Source of the DNA: JAIBBV01 sp044347745
GTDB lineage: Bacteria; Bdellovibrionota_C; UBA2361; JAFLCA01
Reading direction: 5' to 3'
Assembly: GCA_044347745.1 (NCBI GenBank)
Contig: JBIKUD010000016.1
Location: forward strand, 4,885-68,884
Length of the DNA: 64,000 nucleotides
In this document: positions 45,036 through 53,606 of the stretch, piece by piece
Layout of the letters: each line of letters opens with the position of its first letter
Numbering within the stretch: position 1 is the stretch's first letter
The notes under the pieces: model-generated
Seen by the model: only the letters and a program-made list of their open reading frames with translations
Told to the model about the DNA's origin: nothing
The model's database searches: none
Program-made: the position numbers and the translations under genes

Positions 45036-45524
45036 ATGAATGATGATAGTTTGCCCCTTCGTATAGTGCTTCAAAAATATTCTGGGGGTCCCCAAACTGG
45101 GGTGTTTACTGACGGCGGGGCCAGGCCTAATCCAGGGCCTGGTGGCTGGGGCCTGGTTTGGGTTGAGGCGGGCAAGATTAAAGCGCAAAAACACGGCTCG
45201 GCGCCTGACACCACCAATAATCGTATGGAGCTGACAGCCCTCATCGAAGCGCTTAAGACGCTACCGCCCGACACCGACGTTGATGTGTTTACCGATAGCG
45301 AACTATGCGTGAACACGATTAATCAGTGGGCAAAAAGTTGGGAGCGTAATGGCTGGAAGCGTAAGTCTGGTCCGATTGCCAACCTAGAGCTTGTGAAAGA
45401 GCTGTATGCACTTAAGCAAGAACGACCAAATGTGCGGCTTAAATGGATTAAGGCGCATGATGGATCTCTATGGAATGAATATGTTGATTCCCTTGCGTCG
45501 GCTTGGACAAGGAGCGAGCTTTAG
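45036..45524 (+). CDS. rnhA: Ribonuclease HI
   Basis: Cuts RNA in RNA-DNA hybrids, removing primers and R-loops. The four acidic active-site residues are visible: Asp in VFTDGGARPNPGPGGWG, Glu in NNRMELTALIEAL, Asp in VFTDSELCVN and Asp in WNEYVDSLA. The catalytic-loop His is in IKAHDG. 162 residues is normal. The ATG at 45036 is chosen over a GTG at 45027; neither has a clear Shine-Dalgarno. The basic handle (WAKSWERNGWKRKSG) is present. Convergent with typA. Confidence 0.94.
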   Translation: MNDDSLPLRIVLQKYSGGPQTGVFTDGGARPNPGPGGWGLVWVEAGKIKAQKHGSAPDTTNNRMELTALIEALKTLPPDTDVDVFTDSELCVNTINQWAKSWERNGWKRKSGPIANLELVKELYALKQERPNVRLKWIKAHDGSLWNEYVDSLASAWTRSEL

Positions 45525-45739
45525 AAAATCTGCATCAGATAGCGGGACTCAGGTTTTGGAATCTTGTTGCGCTCGGGGTGCTCTGTAGCGAAAAATTTCC
45601 TGTGCTTGGTTCAGAGCACGGCCTGAGTGCAGGCCCGTGTCCAGCCATCTGCTGCCATTTCTCAGGAAACGTACTGGTTGCTGAGACTACTTACCAGGAA
45701 ACAGTTTTCAGTAATTTCACCAAGCTCCGTTGCCAGAAC

Positions 45740-45768
45740 CCATCTCAAATTTACGAATTATGAGATGG
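45740..45768. terminator. Possible weak terminator between rnhA and typA
   Basis: An 8-bp inverted repeat CCATCTCA/TGAGATGG with a 13-base loop in the gap between two convergent genes, without a clear T-run on either side. The rest of this 259-base gap shows nothing else. Confidence 0.35.
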
Positions 45769-45783
45769 CTTCTAGCCTTCGCT

Positions 45784-47577
45784 CTATTCAACTGGGCGCG
45801 GCAACACGCTCTTTCGAAGGCGAATATGCTGAGGTGTTACCTCAACCAATTCGTCGTCTCGAATGAACTCGATTGCTTTTTCAAGTGACATTGGTGCGAC
45901 TGGCGTTAGAATAATATTTTCGTCACGTCCGGCAGCACGAATATTGGTCAATTTTTTAGCGCGAGTAGCATTTACAAATAAATCATTCTCGCGATTGTGT
46001 TCGCCTACAATCATACCAGCGTATACATCAACTCCCGGTGGCACAAAGAGTACTCCGCGAGGTTCAAGATGAAACAGACCGTAAGCAACTGACTGACCAG
46101 GTCTATCGGCAACGAGTGAGCCAGTTACACGACTTGGGAAATCTCCACGATACGGCTCATACCCTTGAAGATATGAGCTCATGATTCCTGTTCCCTTGGT
46201 GTCGGTCAAAAATTCGGTGCGGTACCCAATAAGCCCTCGTGACGGAATCGTAAATTCAAGCCGAGCTCTACCTGATCCATGGTTTACAAGATTCACCATC
46301 TTGCCTTTACGCTGGCTGAGTTTTTCGGTCACTGCACCAATAAAGCGCTCATCGCAATCGATAAACAAATGCTCAATGGGCTCAAATTTTTGGCCATTCT
46401 CTTCTTTGAAAATTATCTGCGGGCGTCCCACGCAGAGCTCGTAGCCTTCTCGGCGCATGGTTTCAATAATGATAACCATTTGAAATTCGCCGCGACCTTT
46501 GACGATAAAACTTTCTCCATCTGGAGATTGTTCTACCTGGAGTGCCACATTGTGTTTCGATTCACGCATCAGGCGCTCGCCAACTTTGCTCGAAAGTACG
46601 TATTTGCCTTCTTTTCCGGCAAAAGGTGAGGTGTTGCCGAAAAAGCGCATGCTAATGGTAGGCTCGTCAACGCTGACTCGGGGAAGTGCTTTTGGATTCG
46701 TGCGACTGCAAATGGTGTCGCCAATTTCAATATTTTCAACACCTGCGAAGACCACCACATCTCCGGGCGCAGCGGACGGAACTTCAATGAGCTTGAGCCC
46801 CTGATAGGCCTGGAGCTTTAGATATTTAAGCGGGGCTGGAGTTCCTTCTTTCCCAATAAATGAAAGGCTTTCTTTGTTGGTTACTGAACCGTGACGAATA
46901 CGACCAACTGCAAGACGTCCTAAGTATTCAGAATAGGCGATGTTTGAGACAAGCATTTGAAATGGTTCGGTCTCGCCGTATTCTGGGCCTGGGATATGAC
47001 TTAAAATTGTTTCAAAGAGTGGGCGCAAATCTTTCCCCTCTTCATCGAGAGAACGTTTTGCAATTCCGTCGCGGCCGATAGCATACAGCACGGGGTATTC
47101 AACTTGCTCGTCAGTGGCATCGAGATCGATAAATAGATTGAATACTTCGTCTAACACTTCCTGGACTCGGGCATCTTTTCTATCAATTTTATTGATGACC
47201 ACGATAATTTTGAGTCCCGCCGAAAGTGCTTTCTTAAGCACGAAGCGAGTTTGCGGAAGTGGCCCCTCAGATGAGTCAACCAGCAAAATAGCACCGTCGA
47301 CCATCATGAGTGCCCGTTCTACTTCGCCACCGAAGTCGGCGTGTCCAGGGGTATCTACGATATTAATTTTATTGTTGCCCCAGGTAATTGCGCAGTTTTT
47401 AGCGGCAATAGTAATTCCGCGTTCACGCTCGAGATCCATGCTGTCCATGAGTCGATCGGCAACCTGCTCGCCTTCACGGAACATTCCAGACTGTTTAAAG
47501 AGGTTGTCCACCAGGGTTGTTTTACCGTGGTCTACGTGGGCGATAATGGCGATATTTCTTATGTTTTCGGTACGCAT
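45784..47577 (-). CDS. typA: Translational GTPase TypA/BipA
   Basis: Ribosome-associated GTPase involved in 50S assembly and stress adaptation. G1 AHVDHGKTTLVDNLF near the N-terminus, switch I RERGITIAAKN, G3 DTPGHADFGGEVER and G4 NKIDR. The C-terminal part has the TypA-specific ELCVGRPQIIFKE and IGYRTEFLTDTKGTGIM. 597 residues from the ATG at 47577; an in-frame TTG at 47592 would add five residues, but MRTENIRNIAIIAHVDHG is the normal beginning. Ends in a Lys/Arg-containing tail. Confidence 0.96.
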   Translation of the reverse strand: MRTENIRNIAIIAHVDHGKTTLVDNLFKQSGMFREGEQVADRLMDSMDLERERGITIAAKNCAITWGNNKINIVDTPGHADFGGEVERALMMVDGAILLVDSSEGPLPQTRFVLKKALSAGLKIIVVINKIDRKDARVQEVLDEVFNLFIDLDATDEQVEYPVLYAIGRDGIAKRSLDEEGKDLRPLFETILSHIPGPEYGETEPFQMLVSNIAYSEYLGRLAVGRIRHGSVTNKESLSFIGKEGTPAPLKYLKLQAYQGLKLIEVPSAAPGDVVVFAGVENIEIGDTICSRTNPKALPRVSVDEPTISMRFFGNTSPFAGKEGKYVLSSKVGERLMRESKHNVALQVEQSPDGESFIVKGRGEFQMVIIIETMRREGYELCVGRPQIIFKEENGQKFEPIEHLFIDCDERFIGAVTEKLSQRKGKMVNLVNHGSGRARLEFTIPSRGLIGYRTEFLTDTKGTGIMSSYLQGYEPYRGDFPSRVTGSLVADRPGQSVAYGLFHLEPRGVLFVPPGVDVYAGMIVGEHNRENDLFVNATRAKKLTNIRAAGRDENIILTPVAPMSLEKAIEFIRDDELVEVTPQHIRLRKSVLPRPVE

Positions 47578-47690
47578 GAAAATTCCAAGCAAGATTTAGG
47601 TGCCACACCTTACCTGCAATACAGTTTCACGTCCACATGAGGGCAAAAGTCGAATTTAAGTGGCTGATTTGGCAGATAAAGAGGAATTGT

Positions 47691-48482
47691 TCACATAAAA
47701 CCTTCTTTTTGAAGTTCCTCTATTAAGAGGCATACCTCCTCTACGGGTAAAGCTAGCTTTTGGCTGAGAATTCTGGGCGAAGGGAGCTTTCCCTTGGCGA
47801 GAAGAGTCACGATTTGGCCACGTTTCTGTCGCCAGGATCCCTTAAATGGTGACTGACGCTGATAGTGGGCGCTGCGCTTATTAATAGATTTATGGATTTT
47901 TTTGAGGTGTACCCCGTAGTCCATAAGTCCGTAGTACCAAGTGCGCAAATTCTGTCTTGGTAGTGAGTTGCCAATCACTGCAAGAATTTCTCTGTCAGTG
48001 ACATTTTGTCTGTCGCGGAAGAATGTGTGCAGATACACCGAACGGATGTTGGTTTCAATGAAAGAGGCTCGCGCTCCAAAGGCAAAAGTGGCAATCGCGG
48101 CAGCTGAGTATGGCCCTATTCCAGGCAATGCATCGAGCTCTTCGATTGAGTGAGGAACTTTGCCGGCATAACGTTCGCAGATTTCTTGTGCTGCTTTACG
48201 TAAATGCAACGCACGCCGGTTATACCCCAACCCTTTCCAAACTTTAAGCAAAGCAGGAGTTGTTGCTTGCGCTAAAGATGAGACGTTTGGATACATTTTA
48301 AGAAACGCTTCGTATTTAGGAACAACTCGGTCTGTTTGAGTTTGTTGCAGCATTATTTCTGACAAGAGGATGGCGTATGGATCTCGGGTTTGACGCCAGG
48401 GAAACACTCGTCCATGTTTTCTGAAGAACGTGCGAATTGTTCGTCTAAATTCAGAAATGTCTGGTGTCGCGGCCATAGGCAT
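47691..48482 (-). CDS. MutY-like HhH-GPD glycosylase lacking the Fe-S cluster
   Basis: 263 residues with a HhH-GPD core: FPWRQTRDPYAILLSEIMLQQTQ (residues 27-49) with the MutY catalytic Glu at E42, and a helix-hairpin-helix LPGIGPYSAAAIA (119-131). The position of the catalytic Asp (LDGNV in MutY) reads FIETNIR with Glu143. The four Cys of the 4Fe-4S cluster are missing after LMDYGVHLKK, and there is no C-terminal 8-oxoG-recognition domain. Instead there is a basic tail, then a small winged-helix-like end. Adenine removal opposite 8-oxoG is plausible but not assured; cluster-lacking MutY relatives are known. It follows the HEAT-repeat gene. Confidence 0.8.
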   Translation of the reverse strand: MPMAATPDISEFRRTIRTFFRKHGRVFPWRQTRDPYAILLSEIMLQQTQTDRVVPKYEAFLKMYPNVSSLAQATTPALLKVWKGLGYNRRALHLRKAAQEICERYAGKVPHSIEELDALPGIGPYSAAAIATFAFGARASFIETNIRSVYLHTFFRDRQNVTDREILAVIGNSLPRQNLRTWYYGLMDYGVHLKKIHKSINKRSAHYQRQSPFKGSWRQKRGQIVTLLAKGKLPSPRILSQKLALPVEEVCLLIEELQKEGFM

Positions 48483-48587
48483 AAAATAAAGTAGCTGACG
48501 AGGATCTCTGTAGTTCCTATCGTATGGAGCTGGCTCGCAGATATCAAGTTCGCGAATTGGATAAGATTGAATTGGGTACTGTCTTGG

Positions 48588-50495
48588 TCACTGAATGTCG
48601 CGAAGAGCGCGAAGTGCCGCACTCCGCACATGAGAGTCCTCATCTCGTAGAGCTCCCCCAATTAGTTCTCTGGCGGACTGGGTGTGGGTTCCCCCGAGTG
48701 CCCGTAAGGCGAGAATCCTATCACTGGGGTTATTGGATTGAAGGATTCCTTGAAGTCGATGCACGGTGAATCCATCATCAGACCCGCGGAGCGCTTCGAG
48801 TGCACGAACTCGAGACTCTGACTTTGTGCTATGTAGGTCAGCCACTAGTTTTTCCACTATCGAAGAATCTTTTAAGCCTTGAAGCGCTTTGGTGGCTTCT
48901 GTTCGCACGAGAGGATGTGGATCCTGAAACGCCTGGTACAATAGTTCTTGTGACTTAATGCTACGGTTGCTTCCAAGCAAACGTATTAATGAACGCCTAA
49001 TTTCCCATGACTGCTCCACTTGGTAGTGGTTCTGGATAGCTTTCTGCGCCAGCTCGGTACCGATTTCGCAAAGCCCCTCAAGTGCCGCAATACGAACGAG
49101 ACCATGTGGATCAGCCAAAGCGGTCGAAAGAGCCTGACAGCTTGCTGTAGAGCGGAGCCCTTTTAGGCTCAGTGCGCAGGCTTCCCGAACATGCTCCGAT
49201 TCATCGTTCAAAAGCCCACATATGAGCGCCGACTCGGCTTCCGGAAGAGCTGCCTGCGCCAATATCCGCGCTGCCGCCCTTCGCACGATTGGGCTTTCAT
49301 CTCGCCACACTGATTGTCCCAAGAGGCGCGCAGCTAATGCTTTGGGCCAAGAATCTTCAATCCCACAGAGAGCTTTAAGTGCCATTTCGCGTACCTTTGA
49401 TTCGCTGTCTTTAGCCGCTGCAGCGGTAAGCGCATCAACGACAATTCCTGAGAGCGTTCTCGTAAGGTTTTCCGCGGCAGCAAAGCGAACGGTAGCTTCA
49501 GAATCGGATAACAGCGCTTGAATCAGGAGCTCTTGAGATCTTGGTTCTGGGCTGAGCGACAGAACATATGCAGCTGCTTCGCGCACGGCAGGCTCAGAGT
49601 CGTGTAAAATTGCATGCCGTAACAGCTCGATACACGATATTTGTGGCGGACCCTCCAAACAATATATGAGCGCCTCACGAGTGCTGCCGCTTTGCTCGCG
49701 GTGAAAGACTTGTTCAATTAAATGGACATGTACCTCTTCAAGGCTACCTCGTAGAGCTTTTGCCGCACTGCGTCGTACTGCAGCACTTTCATCCTGTAAG
49801 GCTTCAAGAAGGGCACCTCGAGCTTCTACCACTTCCTCCAGTGATTCTGCGGCACGCGCTCTTACTTTCGCATGTTCTGCCTGCAGAGCTCCGATTAACG
49901 CCCCCTTTGCTTCGACAAGCGGACTACTTCCGAGTGCGTATGCTGCGGCTTCCTGGAAGGCTGGGTCTTCGCCCTTCTCTAGAATTCGAATTAATCTTTT
50001 AGCTACCCGGGCATCAGCTATGCCTCTTAACGCAGCGGCAGCACCAAGGCGCACCTGCCCAAAGGCACTTCGTAATGATTTGACCAGCTCATCTTGAACC
50101 TGAGGATGTGGGGTGCCTACCAGTGCGTATGCTGCGGTGGTGCTGACGCTTGGAAGCTCGTCTCCGAGAAGTGCTAATAATTTTCGCAGTGCAGATGGTT
50201 CGCTGGTCCCTTTGAGTGATAAGGCGGCCGCTTCCCGGACAAACCAACGGGTGTCAGCGAGATGCCCCTCGAGCATTTTCGTAATATAGGCAGTGCGCTC
50301 AGTTTGCAGTACATGCGCTGCGGCCAAGCGAACCTCGGTACTTCTATCGCCAAGTTTTTCGCAAATGGCTTCAAGGCTATGGGTGTCGGTTATTCCACGC
50401 AGGGCGAGAATTGCGAGGCGTCGAGCGTTCGGGTCTTTATCCGCCAAAGCATCGGTAAGCTGTTTTCGCCTATAATCGGTGAGAGAATCGCCCAT
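48588..50495 (-). CDS. HEAT-repeat (PBS-lyase-type) scaffold protein
   Basis: 635 residues consisting almost wholly of about 20 HEAT-like repeats of roughly 31 residues. Each has the pattern (D)xxVRxAAAxALxxxxxxxAxxxLxxxLxD; examples are RSTEVRLAAAHVL, AKVRARAAESLEEV, PIVRRAAARILAQ and SHVRSAALRALRDI. No signal peptide, membrane segment or catalytic motif. Such solenoids are protein-binding scaffolds; some act in phycobilin attachment or in partner recognition, but no partner is evident here. First gene of a minus-strand run with the MutY-like gene and typA. Confidence 0.88.
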   Translation of the reverse strand: MGDSLTDYRRKQLTDALADKDPNARRLAILALRGITDTHSLEAICEKLGDRSTEVRLAAAHVLQTERTAYITKMLEGHLADTRWFVREAAALSLKGTSEPSALRKLLALLGDELPSVSTTAAYALVGTPHPQVQDELVKSLRSAFGQVRLGAAAALRGIADARVAKRLIRILEKGEDPAFQEAAAYALGSSPLVEAKGALIGALQAEHAKVRARAAESLEEVVEARGALLEALQDESAAVRRSAAKALRGSLEEVHVHLIEQVFHREQSGSTREALIYCLEGPPQISCIELLRHAILHDSEPAVREAAAYVLSLSPEPRSQELLIQALLSDSEATVRFAAAENLTRTLSGIVVDALTAAAAKDSESKVREMALKALCGIEDSWPKALAARLLGQSVWRDESPIVRRAAARILAQAALPEAESALICGLLNDESEHVREACALSLKGLRSTASCQALSTALADPHGLVRIAALEGLCEIGTELAQKAIQNHYQVEQSWEIRRSLIRLLGSNRSIKSQELLYQAFQDPHPLVRTEATKALQGLKDSSIVEKLVADLHSTKSESRVRALEALRGSDDGFTVHRLQGILQSNNPSDRILALRALGGTHTQSARELIGGALRDEDSHVRSAALRALRDIQ

Positions 50496-50650
50496 GGTGA
50501 TTGACGCTCAGCGTCTAACTCCAAAACAAAGGCCAACCCCGATTTCTTCCCGCACTAATTCGTCGACAAAGTTTGCGATTTTCTTCACAATTTCGTGCTA
50601 TATTCCGCAAGGTCCCTCCATTAACGACAGATGCATATCGGTACGGTCTT

Positions 50651-51304
50651 ATGTTTGACAAGTTTAAACATGTCATTTGGGATTGGAATGGCACACTGCT
50701 GGCCGATCAGAGATTGTCTTACGATATTTTCGTAGACATTTTTGCGGCTGTTGGCGTTTCGTCACCAGATTTTGGGGCGTGGAGAGAAATTGTCCATTTT
50801 CCGATTAGCGACTTCTATAAATCCTTTCTGCCCAGCGCTTCGGATTCAGAGATTGCATCTTTGATGGGGGCATGGGCGAAACAATATGAAGCACGACGAC
50901 GAGAATGTGGATTGCAGCCAGGTGCGTTAGACTTGTTGAGAGTGTTTTCGAGCCAGGGCAAATATCAATCAATTTTGTCGGCGCATACAAAAGCAGAGCT
51001 GATTGAGGCTGCACAAGAACAAGGGGTCTTGTCGTATTTTCGCTCTATCGCGGCTCTTGAGCCTGGAATGGGAGGCGGAAGTAAAATAAAAATCGGCCTT
51101 GCGTTGATTGAAGAAATTGAATCTTCTCTAGGATTGTCACGTGCCGATCACGTAATTGTCGGCGATAGCTCACATGACGCCGAAGTTGCTGAAAGCTTAG
51201 GTATTCGCTGCGTTTTGGTGTCCCAAGGTGTTTTTTCGCATTCTCGGCTGGAGCAGTTAGGGCATCCAGTGCTGAGTTCGCTTGAGAGCGCTGTTGCGGT
51301 TTAG
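50651..51304 (+). CDS. HAD-family hydrolase (phosphoglycolate-phosphatase-like)
   Basis: 217 residues. Motif I is VIWDWNGTLLAD, with the nucleophile Asp and Asn where the second Asp usually lies; this DWNGTL form is common in one branch of the Gph-like group. Motif II includes ILSAHTKAEL, motif III Lys lies in GGGSKIKIG and motif IV is VIVGDSSHDAEVAESLG. A helical cap domain occupies about residues 15-80. I chose the ATG at 50651; the frame is open to a TTG at 50573, but nothing before MFDKFKHVIWDW looks conserved. Substrate unknown. Confidence 0.82.
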   Translation: MFDKFKHVIWDWNGTLLADQRLSYDIFVDIFAAVGVSSPDFGAWREIVHFPISDFYKSFLPSASDSEIASLMGAWAKQYEARRRECGLQPGALDLLRVFSSQGKYQSILSAHTKAELIEAAQEQGVLSYFRSIAALEPGMGGGSKIKIGLALIEEIESSLGLSRADHVIVGDSSHDAEVAESLGIRCVLVSQGVFSHSRLEQLGHPVLSSLESAVAV

Positions 51305-51443
51305 CGGCACTTTTCTGCAATTTTGCCTTTTGGGATAAAAACGACATTTAGGCTGTTTTGGCCCAATACGCTAATGGAAACTTGGCCTTAGGTAAGGTCA
51401 TTTTAGTTGGTGAAAAATTCGTTGGTTTCCCTTGTTTTCTTAA

Positions 51444-52769
51444 ATGCCTAGGTCTGGCAAAATACACAGTGTGAAGCGATTACTCGGCCTTTTCTGCCTT
51501 TCTTTGTTCAGCGTTCAACTGGCGTCAGCTCAGGACTTTACGCTGTTAGGCGGCGAGCTGAGTACGACAGACCCCGGGCGTTTTGCTATTCAGCTTCCTG
51601 CGCCTAATGTCACAGACAGCACTCGCAAAGATTTGATGTTAAATGGGTTCTCAGCATTCCATCGTTTGTTTACCAAAGTTGATGGTGCCGGTCCCTTTCT
51701 CATTAATGATTCCTGCGGCGGCTGTCATGTACAGAATGGCAAAGGCCCGCTTCGATTTTCAAAATCAAACATTGAGCTTAGCACCATTGTGGTCAAGCTT
51801 GCGTTCCCTGGTAAAAAGCCTGACGGTTCTCCACGACCTGTTCCTGGCCTTGGCGGAAACTTGCAGAATCACTCGGTGAATGGAGGGCTGAGGTTCTCTC
51901 CTTCTCTTGCTTGGACCCCGATAAAAGGAAAATATCCAGATGGTACCACCTATACGCTGAGATCTCCGGTGGTGCGGTATAAAATCCCTGCAAAAAAGAA
52001 GGTAAGAGAATCTTTGCGCATGTCTCCTGCCGTAATTGGGGCGGGGCTTATTGAAGCCATTCCGGAGGAGAGCATTCTTGAACGGAGCGACCCAACCGAT
52101 ACGAATAACGATGGTATTTCAGGCAAGCCAAATTATGTGCTTGATAAAGCTAGTGGACTTACCAAACTTGGCCGTTTTGGTTACAAGGCCATTCAAACCA
52201 CATTGGAACAACAGACGCTCGCAGCATTTTTTAGCGAGATGGGGGTTGAGAATGAGCTTTTCAAAAAGTCGGAGTCTTCAGTTTCTGAGCTTGATGCAGA
52301 CGAGCTGAATCGCTTGCTGTTTTATCAGAGGCTCGCAGGAGTTCCTGCCGCTCGCGATCAAAGTGATCCAGATGTAATAAGAGGAAAGGAGCTTTTCTTT
52401 CAAATTGGTTGTGAAGATTGTCATCGCAGCACTTTTGTGACCCAATCAAGCACTGATCCAGAGCTTGATGGCCAAACTATTCACCCGTTCTCCGATTTTC
52501 TTCTGCACGATATGGGCCCAGGCTTAGCCGATTCATTGATTGAATTTAATGCCAAAGGCTCGGAGTGGCGCACGGCTCCCTTATGGGCTTTAGGCTTTGC
52601 TGAGTCAATTTCAAAGGTAAAAGCCCTTTATTTGCACGATGGGCGCGCTCGCAGTATTGAAGAGGCCATTCTTTGGCATGGTGGCGAAGCCAAGACTTCG
52701 CGCTCTGCATTTAAGAATTTGTCTAAGGCGGAGCGTACTAAGCTGCTTAAATTTCTTAAGTCACTTTAA
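51444..52769 (+). CDS. Di-heme cytochrome c (DUF1111/thiol oxidoreductase family)
   Basis: 441-residue exported redox protein. A signal peptide is seen at residues 10-30 (VKRLLGLFCLSLFSVQLASA-QD). Two c-type heme sites: CGGCH (91-95) and CEDCH (about 323-327). Between them is a Ca2+-binding-like loop (DPTDTNNDGISGKPN), and near the C-terminus LHDMGPGLAD and YLHDGRARSIEEAILWHGGEA, which are hallmark motifs of the DUF1111 family. Related proteins occur with imelysin-like iron-uptake factors, but none is visible here. The coding end overlaps the convergent gene at 52756 by 14 bases. Confidence 0.9.
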   Translation: MPRSGKIHSVKRLLGLFCLSLFSVQLASAQDFTLLGGELSTTDPGRFAIQLPAPNVTDSTRKDLMLNGFSAFHRLFTKVDGAGPFLINDSCGGCHVQNGKGPLRFSKSNIELSTIVVKLAFPGKKPDGSPRPVPGLGGNLQNHSVNGGLRFSPSLAWTPIKGKYPDGTTYTLRSPVVRYKIPAKKKVRESLRMSPAVIGAGLIEAIPEESILERSDPTDTNNDGISGKPNYVLDKASGLTKLGRFGYKAIQTTLEQQTLAAFFSEMGVENELFKKSESSVSELDADELNRLLFYQRLAGVPAARDQSDPDVIRGKELFFQIGCEDCHRSTFVTQSSTDPELDGQTIHPFSDFLLHDMGPGLADSLIEFNAKGSEWRTAPLWALGFAESISKVKALYLHDGRARSIEEAILWHGGEAKTSRSAFKNLSKAERTKLLKFLKSL

Positions 52770-53391
52770 ACGCACCACGTTTGTCGAGTACTAAGGTTTC
52801 AGAGCGAATGCTGATAGGATCTGCGTTCGTCAGCAGGCGCTCTTGCGTGCTTGAAATAAGAAAATAATGACGCGTCCCATCAAGTTGTTCCCCTAAAGGT
52901 GTCATGTCGTCTGCCCCCCACCTCCAGTCAATTTTGGAAATACGCGAGAGTGAAAAAACTACTGAGTATTCTCTCAAAGTTTTTTTGCCTTTAAGATTAA
53001 AATAGATATGGAAATAGGACATCGCGAGTTCTCGAAGAGATCGGTAGACCGGGTCGCGATATCGCGTTCCTATAAAATTCGACTTTGCAACCGCCCCCCA
53101 GCAGCCTTTTCGCTTAAACAAAGCCAACACATGGTCATCGTCTTCTCCGTTTGATCGTAGATCCATGAGTAAGGCTGGCGAGCCATGAAATTCGAGCGCG
53201 GCGGCCGCAAGCAAGGCCCCATCAAAACAATGCGCTTTGCGAGATTGCAGCACCCCGCGAGCTGAGCGTGTAATAGAATCGATGTTGTATTTTAGGGAGT
53301 TCAAGTACTCTTGAATAGCGGCAGGTGAATGAAGAGATGTGAGAATTTTTTTCTCTTGAGGAGTCCATCCCAGTTGGTGATTCTTTTTCAT
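52756..53391 (-). CDS. Transglutaminase-like cysteine protein of unknown function
   Basis: 211 residues without signal peptide. SRKAHCFDGALLAAAALEFHG (Cys55) followed by DDDHVLALFK (His87) resembles the Cys-His core of transglutaminase/NlpC-like folds, in which a Cys opens a helix and a His follows on a strand. A third residue (Asp or Asn) is not obvious. I do not recognise the family with certainty, so the call is by motif only. It starts 2 bases after the DUF5522 gene ends, and its end overlaps the convergent cytochrome gene by 14 bases. Confidence 0.7.
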   Translation of the reverse strand: MKKNHQLGWTPQEKKILTSLHSPAAIQEYLNSLKYNIDSITRSARGVLQSRKAHCFDGALLAAAALEFHGSPALLMDLRSNGEDDDHVLALFKRKGCWGAVAKSNFIGTRYRDPVYRSLRELAMSYFHIYFNLKGKKTLREYSVVFSLSRISKIDWRWGADDMTPLGEQLDGTRHYFLISSTQERLLTNADPISIRSETLVLDKRGAFKVT

Positions 53392-53393
53392 AC

Positions 53394-53606
53394 TTACTCA
53401 GTTTGGTTGCATTCTCTCAGTTTGTGGTTCCCCTTTTGATGCCGTGGTTCATATGGGCAATGCCGGCAGCCTGAGCCACAACAATGGCCCCTTTTGATAT
53501 GATAGTTAGCGGTAAATACTTGGTACCCCGTGCGTGGGTCAATGTAGGCATCGCTCCCACGGGCGCAGGCTGCTTGGTGCAAGACGTGGTAATCAGTCTT
53601 ATCCAA
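53394..53606 (-). CDS. DUF5522 protein (small Cys-rich)
   Basis: 70 residues matching the DUF5522 pattern: HQAACARGSDAYIDPRTGYQ, then VFTANYHIKRGHCCGSGCRHCPYEPR. The CCGSGCRHC cluster probably binds a metal or Fe-S cluster. Function unknown; eukaryotic and bacterial members are mostly single-domain. It appears to start at a TTG (53606) that overlaps the stop of the upstream transglycosylase gene by 8 bases, and is followed 2 bases later by the next gene, so translation is probably coupled. Confidence 0.82.
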   Translation of the reverse strand: MDKTDYHVLHQAACARGSDAYIDPRTGYQVFTANYHIKRGHCCGSGCRHCPYEPRHQKGNHKLRECNQTE

